The notes: generated by a model from the letters alone, not told the origin. Positions 7,529 to 16,890 are shown, numbered from the stretch's first letter. The stretch is DNA of 64,000 nucleotides from an uncultured Paludibacter sp. (GCA_937927845.1 CALFXE010000090.1:33932-97931), one strand, 5' to 3'. Made by a program: numbers and translations.

Positions 7529-7882
7529 ATGGAAGCATTAGACAGAATGCCATTTAAGGCTTACAAACCGATTTTCGAAAAGTTGGAGAAAATAGTCGAC
7601 ATCTCCGCATTGAGTAAAGAAGACCGTATACGTTACGACAGAAGCATCAGAAACTATCGTGACACTCTTGCTACATTGTCATTTGCCGAACAGAAGGGAT
7701 TGAATAGAGGGTTGGAGAAAGGTTTGGAGAAAGGATTAAGCAAAGGTCGAAAAGAAGGATTGGAGAGAGGTGAAAAACGCAAACAAACAGAAATTGCTCG
7801 AAATATGAAAGCCGAGGGTCTTGATATCATGGTTATTGTAAAAGTTACCGGTCTTACGATGGACGAGGTGAAAAGACTGTGA
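7529..7882 (+). CDS. C-terminal fragment of an Rpn-family (PD-(D/E)XK nuclease/transposase) protein
   Basis: 117 residues matching only the C-terminal part of Rpn/PDDEXK_2 proteins: ALDRMPFKAYKPIFEKLEKI, then YDRSIRNYRDTLA, a charged linker of GLEKG/GLSKG/GRKEG repeats (near residues 58-82) and the terminal helical motif EIARNMKAEGLDIMVIVKVT ending in TMDEVKRL. The nuclease domain is absent. A strong ribosome-binding site AGGAGA ends 2 bp before the ATG, so it may still be made. In enterobacterial Rpn genes an internally started C-terminal product acts as antitoxin to the full protein; this ORF resembles such a product on its own. Otherwise it is a relic. Confidence 0.75.
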   Translation: MEALDRMPFKAYKPIFEKLEKIVDISALSKEDRIRYDRSIRNYRDTLATLSFAEQKGLNRGLEKGLEKGLSKGRKEGLERGEKRKQTEIARNMKAEGLDIMVIVKVTGLTMDEVKRL

Positions 7883-7890
7883 TAGTCTGC

Positions 7891-9189
7891 CTACTTTATC
7901 TCAAAATACGTCTGTGCATCACCCTTTTTATAAAACTGAATATAAAATGGATTTAATTTTGAGACAGTATATAAATCATAAGTGGTAGAAAGTAACTCTA
8001 AAAAGTTTGCTAATTCCGGTATGTCGTTGTAATACTGTAATCCTTGCGAATTACCTTTTACATTACCTTGATTATCTTTATAGCTTATTTTGATTTCATC
8101 ATAACCATAAGCATCGAACGAAAGATTAATCAGACCTTCGGTTTTAATATCACCTTTGAAAGTTGTGATTGCTAACACAAATGACTGACGCGATGTGCTA
8201 TATTCTATTGTTACAGCAACACTGTCAGCAGCATATAAAGCTATGGATGATTGTGCGACATCTTGAAGTAATTGATTTATATTAGAACTTGTATTATTAG
8301 TATTGAAAGTCCATATAGCTTTAGTCTTTGAAATAAAATAATTAGATAAATCATCAGCTCCCACAAGTTTTAATTGCGGATTTTCAACGCTTACAAGAGC
8401 ATTCTTAGCATTATTAATTTTAAACTCTCTAAATGTATACCCCTCAAGTTCAATATCTTTATAAAGTTTTATACCATTGTCAGTTGTAATAAACGGAATA
8501 TCCAAAGATGTATCAGAACCACGTTTTACATTAAATACATGGGAATATCCATAAGCAAATTTATATGTCACTCTGTCGATTTTCAAACTTAAATCAGGAG
8601 CCTTTGCTGAGAAAATCATTGAGTTGAAATCATAACGATTATTCATGTAAGATTGCCAATTAACTGCCGATTCAAGTTTATGCAACAACACATCCGAACC
8701 GTATTTTTTACCTTTCAGCCATACTGAGTCAGTCGTAGCTTTGGTGATAACAAACTCATAATCGCCCTCAAGTCCGTAACCATAATAATAAGGATCATCG
8801 ATAAAATCAGGACTGGCAAAAATATGAAGAATATTGCTATAGGTGTTGAATGTGAGTACCGGACCGTTGTCGCTAATAATATCAAACAGACAGCTATCGG
8901 TTTCATAAGCTTTATTTACAGTGTATTCATGTCTCGATGCAAAAATTGCATTTCCTGATTTATTGAACTTAATCAATAAAGTATAACCGCCACTTAGCGG
9001 ATTAGCAAAATAATCCATTTCCCAACCGTTTTCAGCACTTGTTAATACAGACTGATAATCTGAGATAGCTTGATTTATCCTCTCTGCTGGTGATGTATCG
9101 AAAATATCCGGTTCTTCAGTATTACAAGAAGCTAATATTAAGCTTATTAAAGTAAATACGAAATATGTTATTTTATTCAGCTTTCTCAT
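7891..9189 (-). CDS. DUF4302 surface lipoprotein of a SusC/SusD locus
   Basis: About 432 residues from the preferred start MRKLNKITYF at 9189; an alternative ATG at 9204 would overlap the previous gene. A lipoprotein signal with lipobox ILASC precedes the mature N-terminus. The DUF4302 N-terminal region is recognised by RINQAISDYQSVL and NGWEMDYFANP. Function is unknown, but the family lies next to SusC/SusD pairs and is probably a cell-surface binding partner. It is the last of four co-directional genes, 1 bp after the metallohydrolase gene. Its 3' end is convergent with the Rpn fragment, 8 bp away. Confidence 0.82.
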   Translation of the reverse strand: MRKLNKITYFVFTLISLILASCNTEEPDIFDTSPAERINQAISDYQSVLTSAENGWEMDYFANPLSGGYTLLIKFNKSGNAIFASRHEYTVNKAYETDSCLFDIISDNGPVLTFNTYSNILHIFASPDFIDDPYYYGYGLEGDYEFVITKATTDSVWLKGKKYGSDVLLHKLESAVNWQSYMNNRYDFNSMIFSAKAPDLSLKIDRVTYKFAYGYSHVFNVKRGSDTSLDIPFITTDNGIKLYKDIELEGYTFREFKINNAKNALVSVENPQLKLVGADDLSNYFISKTKAIWTFNTNNTSSNINQLLQDVAQSSIALYAADSVAVTIEYSTSRQSFVLAITTFKGDIKTEGLINLSFDAYGYDEIKISYKDNQGNVKGNSQGLQYYNDIPELANFLELLSTTYDLYTVSKLNPFYIQFYKKGDAQTYFEIK

Positions 9190-9190
9190 A

Positions 9191-10105
9191 TTAATTGAAT
9201 GCATCGTTAATATTCAGTTGTCTTTGTATAATTTCAGTACGTAATGCCTCTAAATCAATATCCCATGAATCTTTAAGCCAATTTCTTGCAATATCAAGCT
9301 TTTGCAAAATTATAGCCTTACCATCAATACCATCATCGGGAAGAGTAACACCATCATAATCTACACCCGGATTAGATGCTAAGTTGAGGATATTATTCCA
9401 TTGAGCGTCACTTTTCACTAAGTAATTAGCGATTATCTCCACGAAATCTTCGCGATTCTGACTGCCTGCATAAGGAGAAACAAAACCAAGGGTAGCCGCT
9501 TCCGAATCAGTTTTATATTGCCATCCGAGAGGATTATATTTGCCCTGAGAAATAAGTCCGAACTCCACAGGATAATTTCTTTTCTGATGAAGAATATGTG
9601 CAAACTCGTGGTGCATAGTCTTGAAATAATATTCATTCAGCATGTCTATATCCGTAAAATCTAACTCATTACATCTGTATAGCGTAACTTTCAGACCTCC
9701 TTCGGCAGTACCAAGCAACATAGTGCCCGAAATAGGATTATAGGCTGGTGAACCAATAAGATGTATGATACGCGGACCATTTTCTTTGAGAAATTCAGAA
9801 CTGACTATTGTGCCGTACACATCAAACCACAGATACTTAACTAATTTAGCCATTTGCTGCGACTTCTCGAAAGAGGTCGGCACAAGGTTATAATCCATAT
9901 CCGAACCGACATCTTCCATGCGATAACGGAAATCGAGATTGTAGGGTTTTAGATAAGCTTCGCGTAACCAGCTGTCAAACTCATAACTTACAGAATTTGC
10001 GTCTAAGCGATCTTCCGTATCAAATATACTTGGACCTAACACCTCGTTCTGCGAACAAGATAAAAGAAGAGCGATTGACAGAATAAATATTATTGTTTTG
10101 TTCAT
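9191..10105 (-). CDS. Substrate import-associated zinc metallohydrolase lipoprotein
   Basis: 304 residues from MNKTIIFILS at 10105; an ATG 21 bp upstream is less likely because the signal peptide should start with MNK. Lipobox ALLLSC (C17) marks a lipoprotein. The zinc motif HEFAH is at 166-170, and REDFVEIIANY further on supplies a likely third ligand. This matches the HExxH lipoprotein family that regularly accompanies TonB-linked SusC/SusD pairs. It probably cleaves the substrate at the cell surface before import; a peptide or protein substrate is a guess. It lies 25 bp after the SusD gene's stop. Confidence 0.87.
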   Translation of the reverse strand: MNKTIIFILSIALLLSCSQNEVLGPSIFDTEDRLDANSVSYEFDSWLREAYLKPYNLDFRYRMEDVGSDMDYNLVPTSFEKSQQMAKLVKYLWFDVYGTIVSSEFLKENGPRIIHLIGSPAYNPISGTMLLGTAEGGLKVTLYRCNELDFTDIDMLNEYYFKTMHHEFAHILHQKRNYPVEFGLISQGKYNPLGWQYKTDSEAATLGFVSPYAGSQNREDFVEIIANYLVKSDAQWNNILNLASNPGVDYDGVTLPDDGIDGKAIILQKLDIARNWLKDSWDIDLEALRTEIIQRQLNINDAFN

Positions 10106-10130
10106 ATTATTTGCTGATGTTATCATTTAT

Positions 10131-11777
10131 TCATTTCCATTTCTTATAACTCCCTGTAGAAACAGGAGTTGATTTTCTTGCATTTGCCTCCATGCCGGCA
10201 GTTATGACTTCTTGAGGTAGCTGGATTGCTCTGCGTGGGTCGTCATATTTTAGTATGTCAGTACCTTTTCCTGCTATTTTACGCTCTATCTCTATTCCAT
10301 ATCTTTTGATGTCGAACCAACGATAACCATCGAACATAGTTTCTATTCGTCTGAAATGCAAAACACAATGAATAAAAGGCAATTGATTGGATGATATTGC
10401 AAAACTCTGACTTATCATTCTGTTGTTGAGAGGGTTTACAAAAATAGAGTCAGTTGACCTATAGAAATTTTGAATTAACGATTCTGTAAGTGCTTTGGGT
10501 GCTAAATGCGATTGATTCCACATCTGTAAATCATTAACAGCTTCACTTATCCTGTTTAGATAAACCAAAGCTTCTGCTCTGCACAATAGGGTTTCTTCTG
10601 CCGTAAACTCTGCTCGTACTATATGTGTATAGCCTATACCTGCAACTTTATCTGTATATTCAAACATTTCCGAAGCTTTTGGGAAAAACACACCATAGTC
10701 TTGTTGACCAACAATATAAAGTTTACCATCGAAGCAAGGCAGTGAGTTTGTCCATGTCGGACCCGGTCCGTATGTAGAGCCATACATAGCTTCACCATTA
10801 TGACCATAACGTGTACCGTATATTCTACCGAATAGAGAACTTGTTGGTAAAATCATAAAATTACATGCATTGTCTTTGCTGATGTAATCATATGTAATTG
10901 CATCTGAATTGTCGTAGTTTATCGACCAATCTCTCAATATAGTTGCAGGATTAGCAGATAAAGCCTGATTTGCATATTTAACCACATTAGGGTAATCTCT
11001 TTTGTAAAGATAGAAACGTGCAGCAAAAGCAGCAGCAGCTTGTTTATTGAAATGATATTTTGGAACTACTAAATTTTGATTTGTAATTAAAGATAATCCA
11101 TCTTCTAAATCCTGCTGAATTTTAGCATAAACTGATTGAACTGATTCACGAATATATTGTACGGAAACTTTTGTTTCAGGTTCTGTAATATACGGTATCC
11201 CTTTATCATTTTTACTCGCAATTTCATCTTTATAGGTATGACTGAAAATATTTACGAGGATAAAATGACTGTAAGCACGACATAATAATGCCTCTCCTTT
11301 TTGTGTAGCTAAATCAATCTTAGGGTCGGTTTCCTCCAATTCTTTAATAGCTTTTAAAGCCTGATTTGCTGTGGCTATTGCGGCATAACACCTCTCCCAA
11401 ACGTAGGATGGACTATCTTGTTGAGTGGAAGAAGTTACATCACTCCAACTGAATATCTCATCATGCATACGCTCAAATGGAGCTAACTTAACCGGTAGAA
11501 TAGCATTATTGTCAACAAAATTATCTGAACTCAATTCGGCCAATACAGCATAATTTGCATCAGGATATGCAGCAACTAAAAGCTGAGATATTTTTTGTTG
11601 GGTATCAATGCTTGTTCTGTTGTCGGGTAGGGTGTCTAAGAACTGATCACAAGAAGTGAAAAACAACAATATAAATGTGCTAATGTGCCAATATGTTAAT
11701 GTGCTAATAAATTGCACAAATCGGGATTTGTTGGCACATCCAAACACCGACATATTTATATTTTTACATATTTCCAT
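10131..11777 (-). CDS. SusD/RagB-family outer membrane lipoprotein with repeat-derived signal peptide
   Basis: 548 residues. SusD proteins form the lid over the SusC channel and bind the imported nutrient outside the cell. SusD features include CDQFLDTLPDNRTSID after the lipobox FFTSC, TPR-like helices (CRAYSHFILVNIF near residue 167) and the C-terminal YRWFDIKRYG, typical of the family. The N-terminus is odd: residues 15-37 (FVQFISTLTYWHISTFILLF and neighbours) are encoded by a copy of an intergenic GTGCTAATGTGC-type repeat. Translation could start at ATG 11775-11777 or at Met9 (11753). It lies 132 bp downstream of susC. Confidence 0.88.
   Translation of the reverse strand: MEICKNINMSVFGCANKSRFVQFISTLTYWHISTFILLFFTSCDQFLDTLPDNRTSIDTQQKISQLLVAAYPDANYAVLAELSSDNFVDNNAILPVKLAPFERMHDEIFSWSDVTSSTQQDSPSYVWERCYAAIATANQALKAIKELEETDPKIDLATQKGEALLCRAYSHFILVNIFSHTYKDEIASKNDKGIPYITEPETKVSVQYIRESVQSVYAKIQQDLEDGLSLITNQNLVVPKYHFNKQAAAAFAARFYLYKRDYPNVVKYANQALSANPATILRDWSINYDNSDAITYDYISKDNACNFMILPTSSLFGRIYGTRYGHNGEAMYGSTYGPGPTWTNSLPCFDGKLYIVGQQDYGVFFPKASEMFEYTDKVAGIGYTHIVRAEFTAEETLLCRAEALVYLNRISEAVNDLQMWNQSHLAPKALTESLIQNFYRSTDSIFVNPLNNRMISQSFAISSNQLPFIHCVLHFRRIETMFDGYRWFDIKRYGIEIERKIAGKGTDILKYDDPRRAIQLPQEVITAGMEANARKSTPVSTGSYKKWK
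11667..11735 (-). repeat. Dispersed GCACATTAGCAC-type repeat inside the SusD signal-peptide region
   Basis: The plus strand reads GTGCTAATGTGCC, AATATG, TTAATGTGCTAATA and then AAATCGGGA. This is the reverse-complement layout of the repeat at 11828-11912 and of the intergenic repeats near 25.7, 54.5 and 55.9 kb. Here it lies within codons of the SusD gene. Confidence 0.7.
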
Positions 11778-11909
11778 ATACTCACATTATAATATATTTA
11801 CAATTTACAATTTACAATTTACAATTAACATATTAGCATAACTTGTCCCGATTTGTCGGGATTAGCATATTAGCATATTAGCATATTCTCACATTAGCAC
11901 ATTCTCACA
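11778..11909. repeat. Repeat-filled susC-susD spacer
   Basis: A run of (T)TTACAATTTACAATTTACAA units (about 11798-11827) is followed by a dispersed repeat: TAGCATAACTTGTCCCGATT, the palindrome TCCCGATTTGTCGGGA, and several TTAGCATA/ACATTAGCAC units up to the susC stop. There is no gene here. The palindrome could fold in the mRNA and lower expression of the downstream genes relative to susC, but no U-tract terminator follows. Confidence 0.7.
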
Positions 11910-14900
11910 TTAAATTCCAAATCTTAAGGTGACAGTAAACTGCTTGGGCATTGGTGTTGCAACGCCTCCACTATTGAAAAACTCAGGGTCCTGACCATTT
12001 AATTTCTTATCCGAATAAAGCAAGAACAGATTAGTCGCTTGCAATTTCAGATTCAAATTATTTAATTTCAAAGGATCGGTATATTTACGAGGTATATCAT
12101 ACGACAAAGAAATTTCTTTCATACGTACAAAACCTCCATCAGCAATACGTTGGTCGGAATAGTTATATGCATTATAAGCATAACTTAAATCTGAATATTT
12201 TTGATTCTGACGAACGCTGGCTATAACTGGTATAGAAGTGTATTCTTCATCTCCGGGCAATACCCAACGATTTTTAAATTCTCTCGGCATAGAACTTAAA
12301 TCAGAATATTTAGATGCAAATGCCGGATTGAGTCTGACTTTATTCCCAAACGAGTAAGTGATAAACACATTTAATTTCAAGCCTTTCCAACTGAAATTAT
12401 TGCCGAGACTTCCTGTAATTGTTGGATCTGACGGACCTTCATATTTTAAAAAACTTAACTTCTCAAATTCTTGAAAATTAATATCAGTAAGAGTTTCTTC
12501 ATCATCTTGATTGATAAAGGTTGGCAGACCTTCCTCGTTTAACCCGTTAAAAGGTATGGAAAACAAAGCTCTGACCGGATATCCTTTTTTAGCAAAGCCC
12601 GAACCTGAAATTAACTGAATAACATTCGAGCGGGTATCTAATTGTGTAATAACATTCACAGCTTTCGAAAAGATAAAATCGGTCTCCCAACGGAAATCTT
12701 TAGTCTGCATGTTTTTAGTTGAAACAGTAAGCTCAATACCTTTAGATTTCATAGATGCCACATTCGCATATTTAGCAATCTGACCACCGGCTCCCTGAGT
12801 GTAAATAAGTCCTATTAAATCAAAGTTATTACGCGTGTAGAAATCGGCTTCGACATTAATCTTGTTTTTCAAGAAACCTAAGCTCGTACCAATATTAAAC
12901 TCATGCTTCTTTTCGTAAGTCAGCTCACTATTTTCTAAATCTTCTATATAAATACCTGATTCAGATACCCCTGCTGTTGGTCGCCATGGAGTGTAACTTT
13001 TAAATACAGCTAACGAATTTGTTACGAAAGAAGGTCCGCGATCTGCTGTCAGAGAATACGAAGCTTTAAATGAAGCAAATGAGAGTACAGATGCCGAAAC
13101 AGACTCAAACCAATCCTCTTCATGCGCATTCCATGCACCCGATACATTCCATGTAGGAAGCCATCTTGCAGCCCTTGAGCGACCGAGTTTGTTAGAACCT
13201 TCATAACGTCCTGTACCGTTAAATATGTATTTTCCAAGATAAGAATAAGTGCCTGATGCAAAGAAAGCTACATCTCTCGTGTATGTTGATGTATTTGTGT
13301 AATAATCAGCATTTTCTTCCTTACCTTGTTTAAATACATTCGGGTCGTAGAAAGGAATACCTCCGTTGTCGTACTGATATCCCCATCCGCGAAACCAGGT
13401 GCGCTGACGATCAACAGAGCCTGTTTCCATTCCGCCGAAAAGATTGACAATATGAGTATCTGCAAAAGTGGTATTATAAGTTGCAGAAGCTCTGAAATCT
13501 ACTCCTTTCATATTGTAAGCTGTACGATTATAAATACCGCCAACAGGTAAGATAGAAACCGGTAAAGCATTCGGATTATCCGGATCAGTGTATAGCAACG
13601 GATTACGTTCGGCTATGGTTGCATCTTCGGGATAAACACCCGCACGATATGCTTCAGCCTGATTAGAGCGGTCTTTGATATGATGTTCCTGAGAAGATGA
13701 CTGATACTTTATGGCAGCAAGAAGATTAGCCTCAAGCCCTTTAATAATCTTCCAATTTAATTCGGTTTGAAATTTCAAATCGGCAACATTTAAGTCGATA
13801 TAGTTATTATCAAGTTCATGGAAGATATTAAAAGCAGCATAATTACGTGTGTAAAATTCTTTTGGGTCGAGCGTTCTGGAAGAATTAAGAGCAAAGCTGT
13901 AAGGATTGATATCAAAATCACGCTTCACTTCGCCACGAACCACGTCAACATCCTGACTAAGTGTACCAGGAGCTTTTTGTTCGCGATATGCACCATTGGT
14001 TAGCAAACTAATCGATAACTTATCGCTGATATTATATAAACCGTTTACATTTGCCGTATAACGCTGAACAGATGAAGATTTTGTCCAACCCGGATCGTCA
14101 AATGCCGACAGGGAAACATAAAACTTTGCCTTATCTGTCCCTGATGAAATACTTACCGCATGGTTTTGAGTCAGACTGTTATTGAAAAGCAAACTAAACC
14201 AGTCGGTATTACGAAACTCGGCTTCACGCAGATAGGCATTTTTTGCAGTTTCTGAATTTTCCAAACCATACTTGCCGTTTTCATATTGATTAATAAGCTG
14301 ATACATTTTACCATACACACCGCTGTTTGCTGCATTGGCAAGAGCAGTAAATTCTAACCAGCCTTTACCTTCCATCTCTTGAAAGATTCCCATTTGCTGT
14401 TGGGAATTAGAGATATTAAATTCAGAGTAAGAAGGAACCAAGCGAGAAGTAAATTCACCTGTATAATTCACTCGACTTACACCTGCTTTACCTTTTTTAG
14501 TAGTAATAACCACCACGCCTGCCATAGCTCTTGCACCATAAATGGAAGTTGCCGAGCCATCTTTCAAAATCTGAAAACTTTCAATATCATCGGCATTAAT
14601 GCCTGCAATCGCGGAAGAAATAAGTGTTTCGGCATTACCCGACGACAAAGCATCACTCGACACATCAATAGCATCTTCCATCACTACACCATCTACAACC
14701 CAAAGTGGCTTAGAGTTGCCGTAAATAGAAGTAGCACCACGTACACGAATTTTCGGAGCAGTACCAAAAGTCCCTGAAACATTTTGTACAGACACACCGG
14801 CAGAGCGACCTTCTAACGCTCTACTAACATCAGTGATACCATCAATTTTTGTTTTAGAAGCATCTAACTTGTCAGTTGCACCGGTAAACAGCCGCTTGTC

Positions 14901-15233
14901 CATCTTCATCATACCGGTAACCACCACTTCTTCAAGCTCTTTTGAATCGGATAACATCACAACACGCATATTCTGAGTAGCTACAATTTCTTGAGTTTGC
15001 ATCCCTATATACGAAACAATTAAAGTAGCTTTGACTGTTGGCAGCTTTAAGGTGAAATTACCATCAATATCTGTTACGGTACCATATTGTGTACTGCCCT
15101 TTATTATAACTGTTGCGCCTATCACAGCTTCTCCCGATTCATCGACTACAGTTCCTTTCACTGAAAGTTCCTGTGAAAACATATAGAAGCTTGATAGCAG
15201 AAATAATAAAGTCAGTATTTTATGCTTTATCAT
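11910..15233 (-). CDS. SusC/RagA-family TonB-linked outer membrane transporter
   Basis: 1107 residues. It forms a TonB-powered 22-strand barrel importing a nutrient together with the SusD lipoprotein. Visible domains are a signal peptide (MIKHKILTLLFLLSSFYMFS), a carboxypeptidase-regulatory-like domain (VKGTVVDESGEAVIGATVII, about 25-105), a TonB box region (ELEEVVVTG), a plug with VRGATSIYGNSKPLWVVDGV and GVVVITTKKGKAGV, and a barrel ending in aromatic-rich QFTVTLRFGI. It is first of the order susC, susD, zinc metallohydrolase, DUF4302. The substrate cannot be read from sequence; the metallohydrolase partner hints at peptide or protein. Confidence 0.95.
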   Translation of the reverse strand: MIKHKILTLLFLLSSFYMFSQELSVKGTVVDESGEAVIGATVIIKGSTQYGTVTDIDGNFTLKLPTVKATLIVSYIGMQTQEIVATQNMRVVMLSDSKELEEVVVTGMMKMDKRLFTGATDKLDASKTKIDGITDVSRALEGRSAGVSVQNVSGTFGTAPKIRVRGATSIYGNSKPLWVVDGVVMEDAIDVSSDALSSGNAETLISSAIAGINADDIESFQILKDGSATSIYGARAMAGVVVITTKKGKAGVSRVNYTGEFTSRLVPSYSEFNISNSQQQMGIFQEMEGKGWLEFTALANAANSGVYGKMYQLINQYENGKYGLENSETAKNAYLREAEFRNTDWFSLLFNNSLTQNHAVSISSGTDKAKFYVSLSAFDDPGWTKSSSVQRYTANVNGLYNISDKLSISLLTNGAYREQKAPGTLSQDVDVVRGEVKRDFDINPYSFALNSSRTLDPKEFYTRNYAAFNIFHELDNNYIDLNVADLKFQTELNWKIIKGLEANLLAAIKYQSSSQEHHIKDRSNQAEAYRAGVYPEDATIAERNPLLYTDPDNPNALPVSILPVGGIYNRTAYNMKGVDFRASATYNTTFADTHIVNLFGGMETGSVDRQRTWFRGWGYQYDNGGIPFYDPNVFKQGKEENADYYTNTSTYTRDVAFFASGTYSYLGKYIFNGTGRYEGSNKLGRSRAARWLPTWNVSGAWNAHEEDWFESVSASVLSFASFKASYSLTADRGPSFVTNSLAVFKSYTPWRPTAGVSESGIYIEDLENSELTYEKKHEFNIGTSLGFLKNKINVEADFYTRNNFDLIGLIYTQGAGGQIAKYANVASMKSKGIELTVSTKNMQTKDFRWETDFIFSKAVNVITQLDTRSNVIQLISGSGFAKKGYPVRALFSIPFNGLNEEGLPTFINQDDEETLTDINFQEFEKLSFLKYEGPSDPTITGSLGNNFSWKGLKLNVFITYSFGNKVRLNPAFASKYSDLSSMPREFKNRWVLPGDEEYTSIPVIASVRQNQKYSDLSYAYNAYNYSDQRIADGGFVRMKEISLSYDIPRKYTDPLKLNNLNLKLQATNLFLLYSDKKLNGQDPEFFNSGGVATPMPKQFTVTLRFGI

Positions 15234-15289
15234 ATTAAATATTTACGAACTGCGCGTTTACTTTTCAATTTATTTTCAATCACAATTTG

Positions 15290-15319
15290 CAAAATTAATT
15301 GTATTTCTGATTTAAGCAA
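15290..15319 (-). promoter_or_regulatory. Promoter of the susC operon
   Basis: On the minus strand TTG (CAA at 15317-15319) and TAATTTTG (CAAAATTA at 15290-15297) are exactly 19 bp apart. The susC start at 15233 lies 56 bp downstream of the -7 box. No anti-sigma or ECF sigma gene is adjacent. Confidence 0.65.
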
Positions 15320-15377
15320 TAAAAAAACAATAACAATCAATTTTTTCAGTTATATTTGTCGACTAAAATTATTAGAA

Positions 15378-16805
15378 ATGAATAGGCTACTGCAACATTC
15401 TTTATTCCTGATATTATCAGGTATATTATTTTTCACTTCATGTGAACAAAATGAAATTTCTCGTATAGCGTTCGACAAAAGTGAAATTTCTCTATTAGTT
15501 GGAAAATACGATACAATAACTGTTACTGTGTCTTATATTGGAGATATTAGCGATATGTCTATGACATGGAGAATAGAAGATCCAACTATTTTGTCCATTC
15601 AAGATATATCTGATTTGAATAACAACACATCAAAAAAATCTCTTACTAAAACCCTTGCAGTTAAAGCTTTAAAATCCGGTACTTCACAGTTTACAGTCCA
15701 AATTGGGGAACAATCGCATGTTTGTGATGTAACAGTAAACCAAAAGATATTTACTTTTTCCGGAGCCACAGCCTCTAACTGGGGTGATTATTACGAAACA
15801 GAGACAAATAATTTCGAAATGTTATTATACGACAACACTATATCTTTCAATGATGAAGGACGAATTATCGGAAATGGCAATGTGTTATTTTTAGATTTTT
15901 ATTTACCATTATCGTACGATACGTTATTATATACGTTATCGCCAGAAGAATTTGTTTTATCGACGAAAAGAGAAACTCACACTTTCTATCCCGGAGAATC
16001 ATTTGAATATGATGGAGATTTATATGTTGTAGGAACACATATTAGACAATATACTGATGATGGGATATATGCTACATTAATAAATGATGGGAATTTTTCG
16101 ATAACTAAAAAAGGTTCAACTTTTGAAGTTTCGGGCGATTTAATATTAGAAGATGATGAGATTATTCAATTTAGCTATGAAGGTATTGTAAATGAGTCAG
16201 ATGAGCGTAATCCTGAGGATATAAAGGCTGATATGACAAAAGGATTGTTGGTTTATTATGGAGATGCATATAACTCTAAGAGTACCAATAATTTTAATGC
16301 CTTTCTGGGAACTGATATTGTAGATTTTGATTCTGATTTATGGGAAGGCGATATATTCCAATTGGAATTTAACACGACATTAAGTGTAAAAGATTATATT
16401 CCGGAAGGAACATACAATATAATAAATAAGAACATGGATTATATTACTTATGATGATCTCAAACCTTTTACATTAATGCCAGGATATTATGATGAATCAT
16501 ACAATGAATGGGGAACTTGGTTTTTTGGAGAATCAATCAAGAAAATCAAAACCGGCACTATGGAAGTTGTGAAATCCGGAGATGATTACGTGATAGAATA
16601 CGAGTTTTTCGATCGTTTTGGTTCGAGGATATGGGGAACTTTCGAAGGACAGTTTAAATATATAGACGGAACAAAACCAAGTTCTCAAGGTGCTCCGGCA
16701 AAAGTTAAAGCAAGAATTACAGACAAGAGGTTATTACCATCAGTTAAAAAAGCAAGTATTGATAAAAAAGGATTACAACTGAATCAGAGGAGATTTAAGT
16801 TATAA
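15378..16805 (+). CDS. Lipoprotein with N-terminal Ig-like (BIG2-type) domain
   Basis: 475 residues from MNRLLQHSLF at 15378; the longer open frame from 15222 would run through the promoter zone and lacks a signal peptide at its start. Lipobox GILFFTSC gives a lipidated N-terminus. Residues about 28-120 look like a bacterial Ig-like domain (SLLVGKYDTITVTVSYIG, DPTILSIQ, VKALKSGTSQFTVQIG). The rest is beta-rich and I recognise no family. It is transcribed away from susC; TATATTTG at 15351-15358 may be its -7 box, without a good -33. It could be an extra surface component of the Sus locus, an inference from position only. Confidence 0.75.
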   Translation: MNRLLQHSLFLILSGILFFTSCEQNEISRIAFDKSEISLLVGKYDTITVTVSYIGDISDMSMTWRIEDPTILSIQDISDLNNNTSKKSLTKTLAVKALKSGTSQFTVQIGEQSHVCDVTVNQKIFTFSGATASNWGDYYETETNNFEMLLYDNTISFNDEGRIIGNGNVLFLDFYLPLSYDTLLYTLSPEEFVLSTKRETHTFYPGESFEYDGDLYVVGTHIRQYTDDGIYATLINDGNFSITKKGSTFEVSGDLILEDDEIIQFSYEGIVNESDERNPEDIKADMTKGLLVYYGDAYNSKSTNNFNAFLGTDIVDFDSDLWEGDIFQLEFNTTLSVKDYIPEGTYNIINKNMDYITYDDLKPFTLMPGYYDESYNEWGTWFFGESIKKIKTGTMEVVKSGDDYVIEYEFFDRFGSRIWGTFEGQFKYIDGTKPSSQGAPAKVKARITDKRLLPSVKKASIDKKGLQLNQRRFKL

Positions 16806-16822
16806 ATTAGCACGTTCTACTT

Positions 16823-16852
16823 TTGTCGTTAATTCTCTTTTCAGTATATTTG
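16823..16852 (+). promoter_or_regulatory. Promoter of mlaE
   Basis: TTG at 16823-16825 and TATATTTG at 16845-16852 with 19 bp between them match the Bacteroidota consensus. The start codon follows at 16891. Confidence 0.65.
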
Positions 16853-16890
16853 CACTCTTTATTAGTTTTACTACTAAATTATTTTGTAAA

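Noticed and set aside
14379..14777. 132-codon plus-strand frame inside susC
   Set aside because: A shadow of the susC plug region on the other strand; cysteine- and threonine-rich with no family.
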